A stretch of DNA of 57,737 nucleotides, taken from NCBI GenBank assembly GCA_964634885.1, contig CAZWLN010000027.1:1-57737 (forward strand), given 5' to 3'. Made by a program: the position numbers and the translations under genes. Of the stretch, positions 1-8,692 are shown one piece after another. The notes below the pieces were generated by a model, which was given only the letters and a program-made list of their open reading frames with translations, did no database searches and had not been told where the DNA came from. Source of the stretch: DAINRZ01 sp964634885 (lineage in GTDB: Bacteria > Bacteroidota > Ignavibacteria > Kapaibacteriales > UBA2268). Every line of letters starts with the position of its first letter. Position 1 is the first letter of the stretch.

Positions 1-57
1 TCCCCAAGGGGAGGACTTGAAGAGTCCGCAGTTCTTGCCCCTTCCCCTTGGGGAAGG
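1..57. repeat. Two short palindromes of the GGGGAAGG family
   Basis: Positions 1-12 read TCCCC-AA-GGGGA, and 40-57 form a perfect palindrome, CCTTCCCC-TT-GGGGAAGG. The second lies about 11 nt beyond the stop codon of the minus-strand gene that ends at 69. Close relatives with different loops occur at 49515-49532 and 49793-49810. The window edge may cut a longer element. Confidence 0.7.
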
Positions 58-68
58 CTTGACGAAAT

Positions 69-1160
69 TTACGGTGCGCTTTTCAGGTCCGTAAGCTGTG
101 TAACTTTGCCGGAGTAGATGTCCCTTTTCACAATCTGTACCGTCGAATCGGGCAGGTACCAGGTGTGGTAGAAGCGCTTACTGTCTGCCGACCAGGAGCC
201 GATGCTGATACTGGAGCTGTAAAATTTACCACGCATGGAATTTTCATAGTCCGGAAAGAACCTGTAAAGAACATTGCCTGAATTCAAATTCTGCAGGTCG
301 ATGATCCCAAGCCCACCGAATTCAAACATATCAGACTTATATCTTTTAGTGTTTTTCAGGTCGGCGAAGCACCGGAAAGCAAGGTAGCGCCCATTGGGAG
401 AGATGACCGGCGTCCAGGCTGAAGTCAATCCGTCTATGCGGTACCGGCCCAGTAATTCATTTTTTTCGTTCTTAACGTCTAAGTATGTATGGTAATTGCG
501 GCCCAGATGGTTGAGGGAATCTCCGGAAAAGCAGTAGCGGTAATTTTTATATGATGTGAAATTATAATCAAGGTTCTCGCGGAATTCATAATTGTATGGT
601 GGATTGATATTAACCAAATATCGATGGCTTTCTTTGTCGTGATAACCTGTAAAAGCAGTTAGAAAAGTCGTATCGCTGCCCCACCACTTGAACCCGCTTG
701 ATACATCTTCGAATGTATCCGGCGCAGGAACATAATAGTAGTCCTTAGTGTGCCAGTTAAAAATGCAGTACCTGACGTCATCATTATCATAAGATTCGAA
801 CCCGAAGCCGATCACATCGCCCTTACTGTTCCAGTCGGCATTGCATATCAACCGGCTGATGAGAAAAGTAAATTGCCTGCTGTTTACATTGAACGTCGAA
901 ACCCTGTTGCCGGAATTCTGGATAATCAGGTTCTGCCCGTCGGGAGAACATTCGAAGATAGAAAGGGCAAACTTCGGTGAAGCGGGGTATTCCCACCAAT
1001 CTAAGTATGAGGAGTCTATCCAGTCATATTCGCTGCTGTCCCAGTCCGGCAAACCGGAGGGCCAGGCGTCGCCGTCAGGCGCAACGGGATTGTCACATCC
1101 GCAGCGGAAAAACAGGAACATACACAGCGCAGTCGAGAGAAGCATTAATAGTTTATTCAT
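69..1160 (-). CDS. Putative PD40/TolB-like beta-propeller lipoprotein
   Basis: The predicted protein has 363 residues when started at the ATG at 1160, which places a signal peptide (MNKLLMLLSTALCMFLFF) directly before a Cys pair that can serve as lipobox (RCGC). A start 45 nt upstream would bury the signal, so I chose 1160. The body contains repeated propeller-like strands: SPDGQNLII near the N-terminus, SPNGRYLAF in the middle and SWSADSKRF near the C-terminus, the style of TolB/WD40-type blades. The likely location is the outer membrane or periplasmic face. No catalytic residues are recognisable and the role is unknown. It is the last gene before the window edge, on the same strand as rqcH and separated from it by a repeat-filled gap. 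Confidence 0.6.
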   Translation of the reverse strand: MNKLLMLLSTALCMFLFFRCGCDNPVAPDGDAWPSGLPDWDSSEYDWIDSSYLDWWEYPASPKFALSIFECSPDGQNLIIQNSGNRVSTFNVNSRQFTFLISRLICNADWNSKGDVIGFGFESYDNDDVRYCIFNWHTKDYYYVPAPDTFEDVSSGFKWWGSDTTFLTAFTGYHDKESHRYLVNINPPYNYEFRENLDYNFTSYKNYRYCFSGDSLNHLGRNYHTYLDVKNEKNELLGRYRIDGLTSAWTPVISPNGRYLAFRCFADLKNTKRYKSDMFEFGGLGIIDLQNLNSGNVLYRFFPDYENSMRGKFYSSSISIGSWSADSKRFYHTWYLPDSTVQIVKRDIYSGKVTQLTDLKSAP

Positions 1161-1616
1161 GGCTGTTCTTCCACCATCATCCGATAATAAATTAATTATC
1201 AACAACGTTCAGTATATATAATATACTAAATAATTCAGAGGAAATAAAGAAGTTATAAAAATATTAAACCTGGATTGTGCATGTAATACCCAAAAGCACT
1301 GAATATCTAACCATCCACCACCTTATCCAAGGTGGGGAAAATTTCTTTACTTCATCATTCGTTAATTCATAATTGGCTGCGCCGGTCTCGCTACGATCGG
1401 CTCAGCATTGGCTGTGCCTGGAATGGTGTGAGACAGGTCTGAGACCTGTCTCTACTCCTGTCATCTGATTTTACTAACTAAGAATCGAACCGCCCCCAGC
1501 CCCTGCCTTATCCAAGGTGGGGAAAATCGTTAATTTGTTAATATTATAAATAATGTGATATTCAGAATCCTAACGCATTATCCTGGTTAGAGAAATAATT
1601 ATATCTCTCTTCGGCA
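1161..1616. repeat. Intergenic repeat cluster between rqcH and the propeller lipoprotein
   Basis: This gap carries no gene I can support. It holds two copies of a dispersed hairpin element: one with stem CCACCTT/AAGGTGG at 1318-1335 and one with CCCTGCCTT/AAGGTGGGG at 1501-1522. A segment containing a CGGTCTCGCTACGATCGGCTC-like stretch lies near 1384-1404, in inverted orientation relative to the GAGCGTAGCGAGACC segments at 9.5-10 kb and 19.2 kb. A 23-nt palindrome, GAGACAGGTCT facing AGACCTGTCTC, occupies 1430-1452. The last 70 bp (about 1541-1600) resemble 38263-38320 downstream of the DUF4159 gene. Confidence 0.75.
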
Positions 1617-3221
1617 TCACTCTTCAGCCGAAGCCGGCAGCCCCGGTTCCACCATTATCACTTCTTCTTTCTGCATCACAACCGCGCCAGTGTTGGCGCC
1701 TTTGGGCTTACGGACATATTTCTTCTGTGTGTAGGCCACCGGAGTGTATTTGGCGTTCTTTGCCTTGGAATAGTAGGCGGCAACTGCTGCTGCCGCTTTG
1801 ATTACTGTTTTCGGAACCCTGTCGTCGTTGGGCGCCTTCAGTACGCAGTGAGAGCCGCTGGCGCCGCGGGCGTGGAACCACAGGTCGTTTGGCCTGGCGA
1901 ATTTCATCGTGAGTTCGTCGTTGTTGGCGGCGCTTTTGCCTACGTACAGCACATAGCCGTCGCCGAGGTCGAACATCTTGTATTTCTGTGCGTTTTCGTT
2001 CTCGTTCATTCTGTTTCCTTTACTGCCAATATTACTAATTTCTTTCAGGGAATGGGACTGCTCCAGTGTCGCCAGTTTCCGCCGCACATCTTCGAGTTGG
2101 CGTTCCAGGCCGGGGAGGAGTTTCTTCCTGTGTTCGACCGACTCGCGTGCTTTCCGTGCTTTCTCGAAATACTTACGGCTGTTGTCGATGATCGTCAGCT
2201 TCGGGTCCAGGGGTATGTCCATGCGTACACCTTCCCACGACGACAGGCCGATCCTGTCGCCGAGTTTTTCTTTCGGGTTGGGCTGCGACGAAAGCAGTTC
2301 TGCGTAGTTGCGGTACTGTTCAGCCCTTGCGAGAGCGTCGGAACTGTCGCTGTAGAGGCTTATGTTCGAGAGCAGTTTCCTCTCCAATCCCGCAAGCCTG
2401 CCGTGGAGCTGGGAATAGCCCCGGTAGAAGTTGTCGTGCCTGATGGAGCTGACGACACGCTTCTCGACGGCGGCGTTAATATCGTTCCCGGCGCTGATGA
2501 CAACAGGGTATTGCCTGAGTTTAACTAAGGAGAGCATAGCTTTCTTGTTCTCTGTCTCAAGCAGGTAGTATTCCTTTGAATTTCTGAGCTTTTCGGTAAA
2601 TTGCCCGACATATCCTATCAGATATTCTTTTTCGCTGCCGCTCAGGCTGCCGGTCGTCCTGTCCGGATCCAATCCCAGCCCGGTGAGTATTTCTTGTGCG
2701 TAGTATTTCCCGAGCATGAAAGCCGATTTGCCGAGGGCGTCTGACAGCCTGTCTTCCGGCCCGTAGTCGGTGAACGCTTTCAGGTTGCTTTTTGGCTCTT
2801 CGAAGAGAGTACCCTTCAGCTCCTTAGCAAACCTGAAACTGTTAATTATTACATTGTCCGAATCGGTCAGGACAAGGTTGGAGCGTGCAGAGCCGAACAA
2901 CAGGAAGTATGCCTTCGAGTGAACCAGGTCCATCCTGACAATTCTGTTCCCGGGCAGCAGGGTAAATCCCTGAATCGTTTCTCCGGCCATCTCAGGCAGT
3001 AGGTCAACACTGTTAGCGCGGGCACGGTGGAATGCGGTTTTGGAAAAGAGCGAGCAATACCTGCTGTCTGCGTTGAACTGAAGGTAAGAGTCCTCCGGCG
3101 CTCCTGACAGCTCTATCATTAGTACATCCTTCTCCTGTGAAAAACAGTCTTCGGTTCCGCAACCGGTATATTTATCAAGGCTTTTAACAAGCAAATGCAA
3201 TGTGAAATTATTTATTAACAT
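1617..3221 (-). CDS. rqcH: NFACT-family ribosome quality control protein RqcH
   Basis: The 534-residue protein has the NFACT architecture: an N-terminal NFACT-N (FbpA-like) domain over roughly residues 1-220, a helical and coiled-coil middle (about 230-400, rich in K/E/R/L), and a C-terminal NFACT-R (DUF814) domain with the family signature DLWFHARGASGSHCVLK near residue 450. Known RqcH proteins bind obstructed 50S subunits carrying peptidyl-tRNA and recruit tRNA-Ala to add C-terminal alanine tails, marking the nascent chain for degradation. The start ATG at 3221 gives a normal NFACT N-terminus. The divergent neighbour starts about 80 bp away. The middle is a little short compared with Firmicutes members (about 570 residues), but no key motif is visibly missing. 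The family call is firm; the mechanism here is inferred. Confidence 0.88.
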   Translation of the reverse strand: MLINNFTLHLLVKSLDKYTGCGTEDCFSQEKDVLMIELSGAPEDSYLQFNADSRYCSLFSKTAFHRARANSVDLLPEMAGETIQGFTLLPGNRIVRMDLVHSKAYFLLFGSARSNLVLTDSDNVIINSFRFAKELKGTLFEEPKSNLKAFTDYGPEDRLSDALGKSAFMLGKYYAQEILTGLGLDPDRTTGSLSGSEKEYLIGYVGQFTEKLRNSKEYYLLETENKKAMLSLVKLRQYPVVISAGNDINAAVEKRVVSSIRHDNFYRGYSQLHGRLAGLERKLLSNISLYSDSSDALARAEQYRNYAELLSSQPNPKEKLGDRIGLSSWEGVRMDIPLDPKLTIIDNSRKYFEKARKARESVEHRKKLLPGLERQLEDVRRKLATLEQSHSLKEISNIGSKGNRMNENENAQKYKMFDLGDGYVLYVGKSAANNDELTMKFARPNDLWFHARGASGSHCVLKAPNDDRVPKTVIKAAAAVAAYYSKAKNAKYTPVAYTQKKYVRKPKGANTGAVVMQKEEVIMVEPGLPASAEE

Positions 3222-3303
3222 TTCTTAATATATTCTCATGTTATTTATTTATAATAAATTATATTGAATTTTAAAATTAACAAAAATAATGAAAGGGAAC
3301 GAT

Positions 3304-4830
3304 ATGAGATATATATTATTATTTGCGTTCTTCAGTGTCATGCAGTTGTGCGCCCGAACACTAACTGTAGGCACGGGCGGCGACGGGTACAATTACGATT
3401 ACCTGCAGCAGGCCTGCCATGAAGCTGCTCCCGGCGACACCATCCTCGTTTGCAACACCGAGGGCTCCGACGGTGAGTACATAGAGAATCTCAAGGGTAC
3501 GGCAAACGCCTGGATTTACATCTTTGCTGCTCAAACCGGTAACGTCGAATACTCAGGCAATGAAACAGCAATACACTTTGTCGATCCGGAGTATATTTAC
3601 GTTAAGGGCCTCGTGTTCAGGGGGCAGACAGTCAACGGTGTCAATGCCGACGACGGAGGGAGCTATGATACACCTGCAAAGTACGTAGTGTTCGACAGTT
3701 GTACCTGGAAGGATATGGCTGCCACCGGCAACAACGATCAGCTTAAACTGTCCGGGCTGGACTATTTCACAATAAAAAACTGCACCTTCACCAATGCCTC
3801 CGAGGGGGGAAGCCAGATCGACATGGTCGGCTGCCATTACGGCTATATACAGGACTGCCGGTTTTCGGACGGCGGCTCCAATGCCATACAGGCAAAAGGC
3901 GGCTCCAGCAACCTGGCTGTTACAAGGAACCGTTTCGACAATTGCGGTGACAGGGCGATAAATATCGGCGGTTCTACGGGCGAACCATATTTCCGTCCAC
4001 CCGATGCCGACTATGAGTCGAAGCAGATAATAGTCATTGCGAACATTTTCACCGGTTCCCAGGCGCCCATTGCCTTTGTCGGGACGGTCAATTCAGTAGT
4101 TGCAAACAATACCATCATCGAACCCGGCAAATGGGCAATCAGGATACTGCAGGAAAACACCGGCAAGGTAACCTGCGGCAACAACATTTTTGCAAACAAC
4201 TTAGTAGTACTTAACAATTCGTCCGTTAACCCGGTCATCAACATCGGCCCCAATACTGCGCCTGAAACATTCGTATTTTCCACTAACCTGTGGTATAATA
4301 AAGATAATCCGGACTGGGACGATGTTAACCTGCCAGTCGTTGAAACCGGAGGTATATACAAAACCGACCCGCAGTTTGTTCCTGATGACGGTAAGTATAT
4401 TATCGGTAAAAATTCGCCGGCTACGGGTAAGGGGATGAACATCAGCCAGTACTTTGCAGGGGCTAAACCCCTGGACTTTTACGGCACGGAATACAACGTG
4501 CCTCCGTCGGTCGGCGCTGTCGAGGGAAACCCGCCTACGACAGGAATACCTGAAGCGGAATCATATACATCACGCTTCAGGCTGGTACCGAACCCTGTCG
4601 ATTGCAACTCCCGGCTGCTGTCGGACGGCGACCTGCAAATTGAAAGCATTGAATTGTACGACGTCAACGGCGCCAGGGTAGCCTGTACTTCAGAGGCAAT
4701 CTCAGCTCATGAAATAAAACTTGACAACTTCATCGAATTTGGCGCTCTGCCTGCCGGCGTTTACTATCTGCTAATTAATAACGACGGAGAAAACCGTGCA
4801 ATTCCTTTCCTCTTTTTACGTGATTATTAG
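3304..4830 (+). CDS. Secreted right-handed beta-helix protein with T9SS sorting domain
   Basis: I start the gene at 3304 rather than 3289, because an AAAGGGA ribosome-binding site lies just upstream of the second ATG. The product is about 508 residues. An N-terminal signal peptide (MRYILLFAFFSVMQLCA) is followed by a region rich in parallel beta-helix turns, with repeated N/G/V/I rungs such as NLAVTRNRFDNCGDRAINIG and the pectate-lyase-like opening LTVGTGGDGYNYDYLQQA. The C-terminal 80 residues contain RLVPNPVDCN and end in LPAGVYYLLINND, the usual layout of a type A T9SS sorting domain. This suggests surface export through T9SS. Substrate and catalytic function are unknown. umuD follows 28 bp downstream. 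Confidence 0.75.
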   Translation: MRYILLFAFFSVMQLCARTLTVGTGGDGYNYDYLQQACHEAAPGDTILVCNTEGSDGEYIENLKGTANAWIYIFAAQTGNVEYSGNETAIHFVDPEYIYVKGLVFRGQTVNGVNADDGGSYDTPAKYVVFDSCTWKDMAATGNNDQLKLSGLDYFTIKNCTFTNASEGGSQIDMVGCHYGYIQDCRFSDGGSNAIQAKGGSSNLAVTRNRFDNCGDRAINIGGSTGEPYFRPPDADYESKQIIVIANIFTGSQAPIAFVGTVNSVVANNTIIEPGKWAIRILQENTGKVTCGNNIFANNLVVLNNSSVNPVINIGPNTAPETFVFSTNLWYNKDNPDWDDVNLPVVETGGIYKTDPQFVPDDGKYIIGKNSPATGKGMNISQYFAGAKPLDFYGTEYNVPPSVGAVEGNPPTTGIPEAESYTSRFRLVPNPVDCNSRLLSDGDLQIESIELYDVNGARVACTSEAISAHEIKLDNFIEFGALPAGVYYLLINNDGENRAIPFLFLRDY

Positions 4831-4858
4831 TTGGAGAAATTGAAATTTTGGAAATTTG

Positions 4859-5338
4859 ATGAAAAAGAATTTGAATGAACTGTCGTATATGGGATTGAAC
4901 AGCAAGGCGCTGAAGGTATCGGAAGTATTTACTCCCGGCAATGACATGAAAGTGGAACTGCCTATGTTCTTAGAGTCTGTTTCTGCAGGCTTCCCGTCAC
5001 CGGCGGACGATTACCTGGAAGACAGGCTCGACCTTAATGATTACCTGATCCGCAATCCTGCTGCTACATTCTTTGTAAGGGTTACGGGGGACTCCATGCT
5101 CGACGCCGGCATCTATTCAGGTGACATCCTGGTAGTTGACCGCTCGCTTTCTCCCAAAGACGGCAACATCATCATTGCAGCCATCGACGGCGAATTGATT
5201 GTCAAACGGATGCAGAGGATCAAGAACAGGATATACCTCATACCCGAGAACAAGAAGTACCATCCGATTGAGATATCCTCCGAAATGAACTTCGAAGTCT
5301 GGGGAGTGGTGACGACTGTCATTCATTCGGTTATTTGA
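4859..5338 (+). CDS. umuD: UmuD-like S24 (LexA-fold) SOS protein, orphan
   Basis: This 160-residue protein is a clear UmuD/S24 peptidase. It carries the CGFPSPA-like cleavage context as SAGFPSPADDYLE (expected self-cleavage A43-G44), the nucleophile motif VTGDSMLDAGI (Ser79), the general base in GELIVKRM (Lys116), and the closing SSEMNFEVWGVV. Known UmuD proteins are cleaved on RecA filaments and then partner UmuC in translesion polymerase V. I use the ATG at 4859; a TTG one codon earlier is less likely. No umuC follows and no DinB/UmuC-like gene is in this window, so the partner must be elsewhere or the protein acts alone. It could be co-transcribed with the beta-helix gene upstream. No SOS box was recognised. 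Confidence 0.88.
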   Translation: MKKNLNELSYMGLNSKALKVSEVFTPGNDMKVELPMFLESVSAGFPSPADDYLEDRLDLNDYLIRNPAATFFVRVTGDSMLDAGIYSGDILVVDRSLSPKDGNIIIAAIDGELIVKRMQRIKNRIYLIPENKKYHPIEISSEMNFEVWGVVTTVIHSVI

Positions 5339-5362
5339 AATACCTGCCGATATTTCAGATGG

Positions 5363-5392
5363 TTGTAATGAATTATTTGTTTTGTATATTTG
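5363..5392 (+). promoter_or_regulatory. Bacteroidota-type promoter, TTG-N19-TAnnTTTG
   Basis: TTG at 5363-5365 is followed after 19 nt by TATATTTG at 5385-5392, a full match to the Bacteroidota -33/-7 consensus. Transcription would begin near 5400, about 30 nt ahead of the gene starting at 5429. Not tested. Confidence 0.55.
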
Positions 5393-5428
5393 TTTTTTAA
5401 TTTTTATTAATAATTGAATAAAAGAGGA

Positions 5429-6259
5429 ATGCAAACGATCAAGAAAGTTTTACTGCTATTAATACTAATAAACAGCTATTGTATCCTCTATTCCCAGACA
5501 AGTGTCGTCGTACCGGATACGGTTGCTCCGAGAGGTGTATCGACTTTCATAGATGTAAGAGGAACGATAGATTTTGATAATACCGGAGAAATTACCCTCT
5601 ATTTCAGTTTTAACGCTTACCTGTTCGACATCAGGTCTGTCAAAGCCGACCCGGCCTGGGGCATCCGTGGCTTGTCGCAGGACGGCTTCCGTGTGGAATT
5701 CAATCCCTATGGCATGTCTCGGTTAATAATCCGGTCTAATGACTATATGAGAGTGAACAACGGAAGGCTTTTCCTGGCCGAGATTGAAGGGCTGGCTTAC
5801 AAAGACACGACAGGCTACCTTACACCCGACAGCATTGTCTTTGAGGGGACAAAGCTGGCGAACACCTCGTTCCAACCGGGTCTTATTACTGTTCCCGGTC
5901 TGCCGGTCTATGATGAATTCGGCGAAGGACTGGGACTGTGCTATCCCAATCCTTTCTTTAGCACCGTGAAGATACCGTTTTTCATCGAGAACGAGCAGAA
6001 GGTAAAACTCGTGGTCTATTCGTCCACAGGCGACAAGTTGCCCATCAATGAAATAAACACGGAAGAGCAGAAGCTTTTCCTGAAAGAGACGAACGGTACC
6101 GTCTCTGCTGTCGATGACATCAATTCCGTACTTAAGCCGGGCTATTATGAATATGTGTTTACTCCTGAGTGGTGGAAGATGTCCAACGGTGCATACTATG
6201 TTTTCCTCATCGTCGGGGATCAGGTTTACAACAAGGGATTGATCTTCGAAAAGCCCTGA
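5429..6259 (+). CDS. Secreted cohesin-like protein with C-terminal sorting-type domain
   Basis: The product has about 276 residues from the ATG at 5429. An AAGAGGA sequence abuts that ATG unusually closely, so the TTG at 5414 remains possible. The signal peptide (IKKVLLLLILINSYCILYSQ) is followed by a beta-rich domain that opens with a cohesin-like pattern (SVVVPDTVAPRGVSTFIDV). The C-terminal part contains CYPNPFFSTVKIPFFI, the PNPF-type entry into a FlgD/T9SS-like Ig fold, and ends YYVFLIVGDQVYNKGLIF. The likely destination is the cell surface. No enzymatic motif is seen. It sits between umuD and the IgGFc/barrel gene, with about 40 bp to the latter, so the two may share a transcript. Confidence 0.6.
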   Translation: MQTIKKVLLLLILINSYCILYSQTSVVVPDTVAPRGVSTFIDVRGTIDFDNTGEITLYFSFNAYLFDIRSVKADPAWGIRGLSQDGFRVEFNPYGMSRLIIRSNDYMRVNNGRLFLAEIEGLAYKDTTGYLTPDSIVFEGTKLANTSFQPGLITVPGLPVYDEFGEGLGLCYPNPFFSTVKIPFFIENEQKVKLVVYSSTGDKLPINEINTEEQKLFLKETNGTVSAVDDINSVLKPGYYEYVFTPEWWKMSNGAYYVFLIVGDQVYNKGLIFEKP

Positions 6260-6302
6260 TATTGTTTGATAATAAATTTGATAATAAATTGGAATATTTG
6301 TT

Positions 6303-8687
6303 TTGAGATTCATAAAAAGCATAATAATAATATTTACGGCAATCATGATGAACCTGCCGGCTGCAGCCCAGTCCGACAGCGCTGCTTATGGCGACGTCAA
6401 TTCGAAAGTACTGAAGAACTCAGAAGGAAGGGAGTTCTGGCTCTGCTTCATGAGGAATTACAAAGATCCTTCCACTCCTTCTGCATCTAATATGCTTCAA
6501 CTGGAATTTTTCATTACAGGTAACGAGGACGCAACCGTAAAGATACAGATCAAGGGCATAGGTTACGACGAAACAGTCTTTGTCCCCGCGAAAACCGTAA
6601 AGAATGTCAAGATTCCACCTGAAGCTGAAGTGAAGAGCGCTGAGATCAATGAACAACTTTCGGTTCATATTACTTCCGACAATCCCGTTACCATTTACGG
6701 ACTGAACAGGCGCTTCCAGACCACAGACACTTACCTGGCGCTGCCTGTCGAAGTGCTGGGCAAGGAATACAGGGCTATGTGCTACGATGTCTCCATCAGC
6801 TATACTCCTCAGTTTGCCGTCGTTGCTACCGAGGATTCGACTGAAGTTAAGATTCTGCCGACAGTTAACACAGTCTATCATGACGCTAAGAAACCTTTTG
6901 TCGTTACACTCAACAAAGGCGAAGTTTACCAGGTAGTTGCCAACTACGAAAGGTTCAGCACCTGCGACTTAACCGGTTCGATAATCATTGCAAACAGGAA
7001 AATTGCTGTTTTCAGCGGCCACCAGTGTGCCTATGTCCCTACCAGGATCATTGCCTGCAACCACCTCGTCGAACAGATGCCCCCGGTACATTCCTGGGGA
7101 AAGCATTTCTACATCGGGCTTTTCAGCCAGAGATCCAATTATACATACAGGGTGCTTGCCAATGAAAACAACACCAGGGTGTTCGAAGATTCGAAATTGG
7201 TCAGGATATTGAACGGAGGAGAGATTTTTGAGAATACTCTGAGTAAAAATATCCAGTTGACTGCGGACAAACCTGTGCTGGTTGCCCAGTACTCCCAGGG
7301 ATACAAAAACGGAGACTCCATCGGCGACCCGATGATGCTGCTCGTAACGCCAACCCAGCAGTTCCTTTCTGCTTACAGGTTTGCTACCCCGGTTAACGGC
7401 TTCTGGAAGCACACTGTCAATGTGATTGTACCTACGAATGCAATAAAGACATTGCTCCTCGACAATAAACATGTAGATTCGGCCGAATTCAAGCCTCTGG
7501 GCATCAGCCGCTATTCGATAGCGAATATTCACGTTAATTTCGGCTCCCATTCACTGGAATGCAGCCAGCCTTTCGGCATGTATTCCTATGGTTTCGGGTT
7601 CGACAAGGATGCTTACGATGCTTACGGAACGATGGGAGGCGGTTCCTATGTGCCGTACGAGGCTTCTGTGGACACCGTGCCGCCTTTAGCCGAGGAAGTA
7701 ATTAATGAAGATGGGAAGAAGGGCAGCTATAATATCATCCTGAGGGACGACAACGTTGACGACACTGGCATCAGGAGCATCACGACAATAGTGAACGAAG
7801 GAATGGTTGTTGACATTCCTAAATTCGAAGAAGGCCTGCTGCAGGTCCCGGTTGCAATTAAGCCTGAAACGCCCGACGTACAAGGCAGGTATGTGTTCCG
7901 GGCCACCGACGTCGCCCTGAACAGTTCCGTCTGGACTGTCTGCTACTACTACGACAGGGAAATCGACGACTATGTATTTACACTGAACCGCGGCGAGACC
8001 GAATCGTGTGAGATGGATCCCGGGATTCAGGTCGGTGTGTTCCTGAGAGGCTCTTTCACGGACCATAGCCTTTCCTTCGACGCTACCGACAATATCATGA
8101 CACGCGGCAGATTCGGCAGTACCGGCTCTTTCAGCGGCATCTTCGGCGGCTCCGTCAGCAGGAGGTTTTTCTCGAAACTTTCTCTGTCAGCCAGGCTCTT
8201 CCTTGAGAATTATACATTTTCACTGCTGGCGCCGGATTCGGTGATTCAGCATGTCCGCGATTCATCGGGCAGGATTGTCAATTTCCAGGAAGGCCAGGTT
8301 CTGAACCTCGATAATTACTTCATTAACTTAAGCCTTGCCGGTGAATATTATATTAAGAGCTATTTTTACTGCCTGGCGGGATTGAATTTCTCGTTCAACA
8401 TCTGTAACGACATGGAACAAAGGCGTAAGATAATGTATCCCTCCAATTATTACTATGCCGGCAGAAACAGGTCCTTGAAAGAAGCAGGCTCACCCGGCGA
8501 ACTGAGCACACTGAACACAGTGCGTATCGGCGGTTTTCTCGGGCTGGGGTTCACAGCTTCGCTGAACAAGAACCTGTCGTTGTTCACGGAGGTACTCTAT
8601 ACACATTACCTGTCGAACTATATCAGCGACGGGGACTGGAGTGTCTTGCAGATTTCAGCACAGGCAGGCGTTAAATTCAGGTTATAG
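6303..8687 (+). CDS. IgGFc-binding-like domain fused to an outer-membrane beta-barrel
   Basis: This 794-residue protein begins at a TTG (6303); the later ATGs would delete most of the signal peptide (RFIKSIIIIFTAIMMNLPAAAQ). Residues about 35-430 match the style of the IgGFc-binding N-terminal family: GREFWLCFMRNY, repeated beta strands, and NPVTIYGLNRRFQTTDTYLA. A linker follows (about 440-570). Residues about 600-794 read as alternating amphipathic strands with many Y/F/L turns and end GVKFRL, typical of an 8-to-10-stranded outer-membrane barrel. The combination suggests a surface adhesin-like domain anchored by its own barrel rather than by T9SS sorting. The binding partner is unknown. ccmB starts 5 bp after the stop. 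Confidence 0.65.
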   Translation: MRFIKSIIIIFTAIMMNLPAAAQSDSAAYGDVNSKVLKNSEGREFWLCFMRNYKDPSTPSASNMLQLEFFITGNEDATVKIQIKGIGYDETVFVPAKTVKNVKIPPEAEVKSAEINEQLSVHITSDNPVTIYGLNRRFQTTDTYLALPVEVLGKEYRAMCYDVSISYTPQFAVVATEDSTEVKILPTVNTVYHDAKKPFVVTLNKGEVYQVVANYERFSTCDLTGSIIIANRKIAVFSGHQCAYVPTRIIACNHLVEQMPPVHSWGKHFYIGLFSQRSNYTYRVLANENNTRVFEDSKLVRILNGGEIFENTLSKNIQLTADKPVLVAQYSQGYKNGDSIGDPMMLLVTPTQQFLSAYRFATPVNGFWKHTVNVIVPTNAIKTLLLDNKHVDSAEFKPLGISRYSIANIHVNFGSHSLECSQPFGMYSYGFGFDKDAYDAYGTMGGGSYVPYEASVDTVPPLAEEVINEDGKKGSYNIILRDDNVDDTGIRSITTIVNEGMVVDIPKFEEGLLQVPVAIKPETPDVQGRYVFRATDVALNSSVWTVCYYYDREIDDYVFTLNRGETESCEMDPGIQVGVFLRGSFTDHSLSFDATDNIMTRGRFGSTGSFSGIFGGSVSRRFFSKLSLSARLFLENYTFSLLAPDSVIQHVRDSSGRIVNFQEGQVLNLDNYFINLSLAGEYYIKSYFYCLAGLNFSFNICNDMEQRRKIMYPSNYYYAGRNRSLKEAGSPGELSTLNTVRIGGFLGLGFTASLNKNLSLFTEVLYTHYLSNYISDGDWSVLQISAQAGVKFRL

Positions 8688-8692
8688 GTTAA

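Noticed and set aside
1848..2528. 226-residue plus-strand ORF
   Set aside because: It lies wholly opposite rqcH, whose NFACT motifs are clear, and has no domain of its own.
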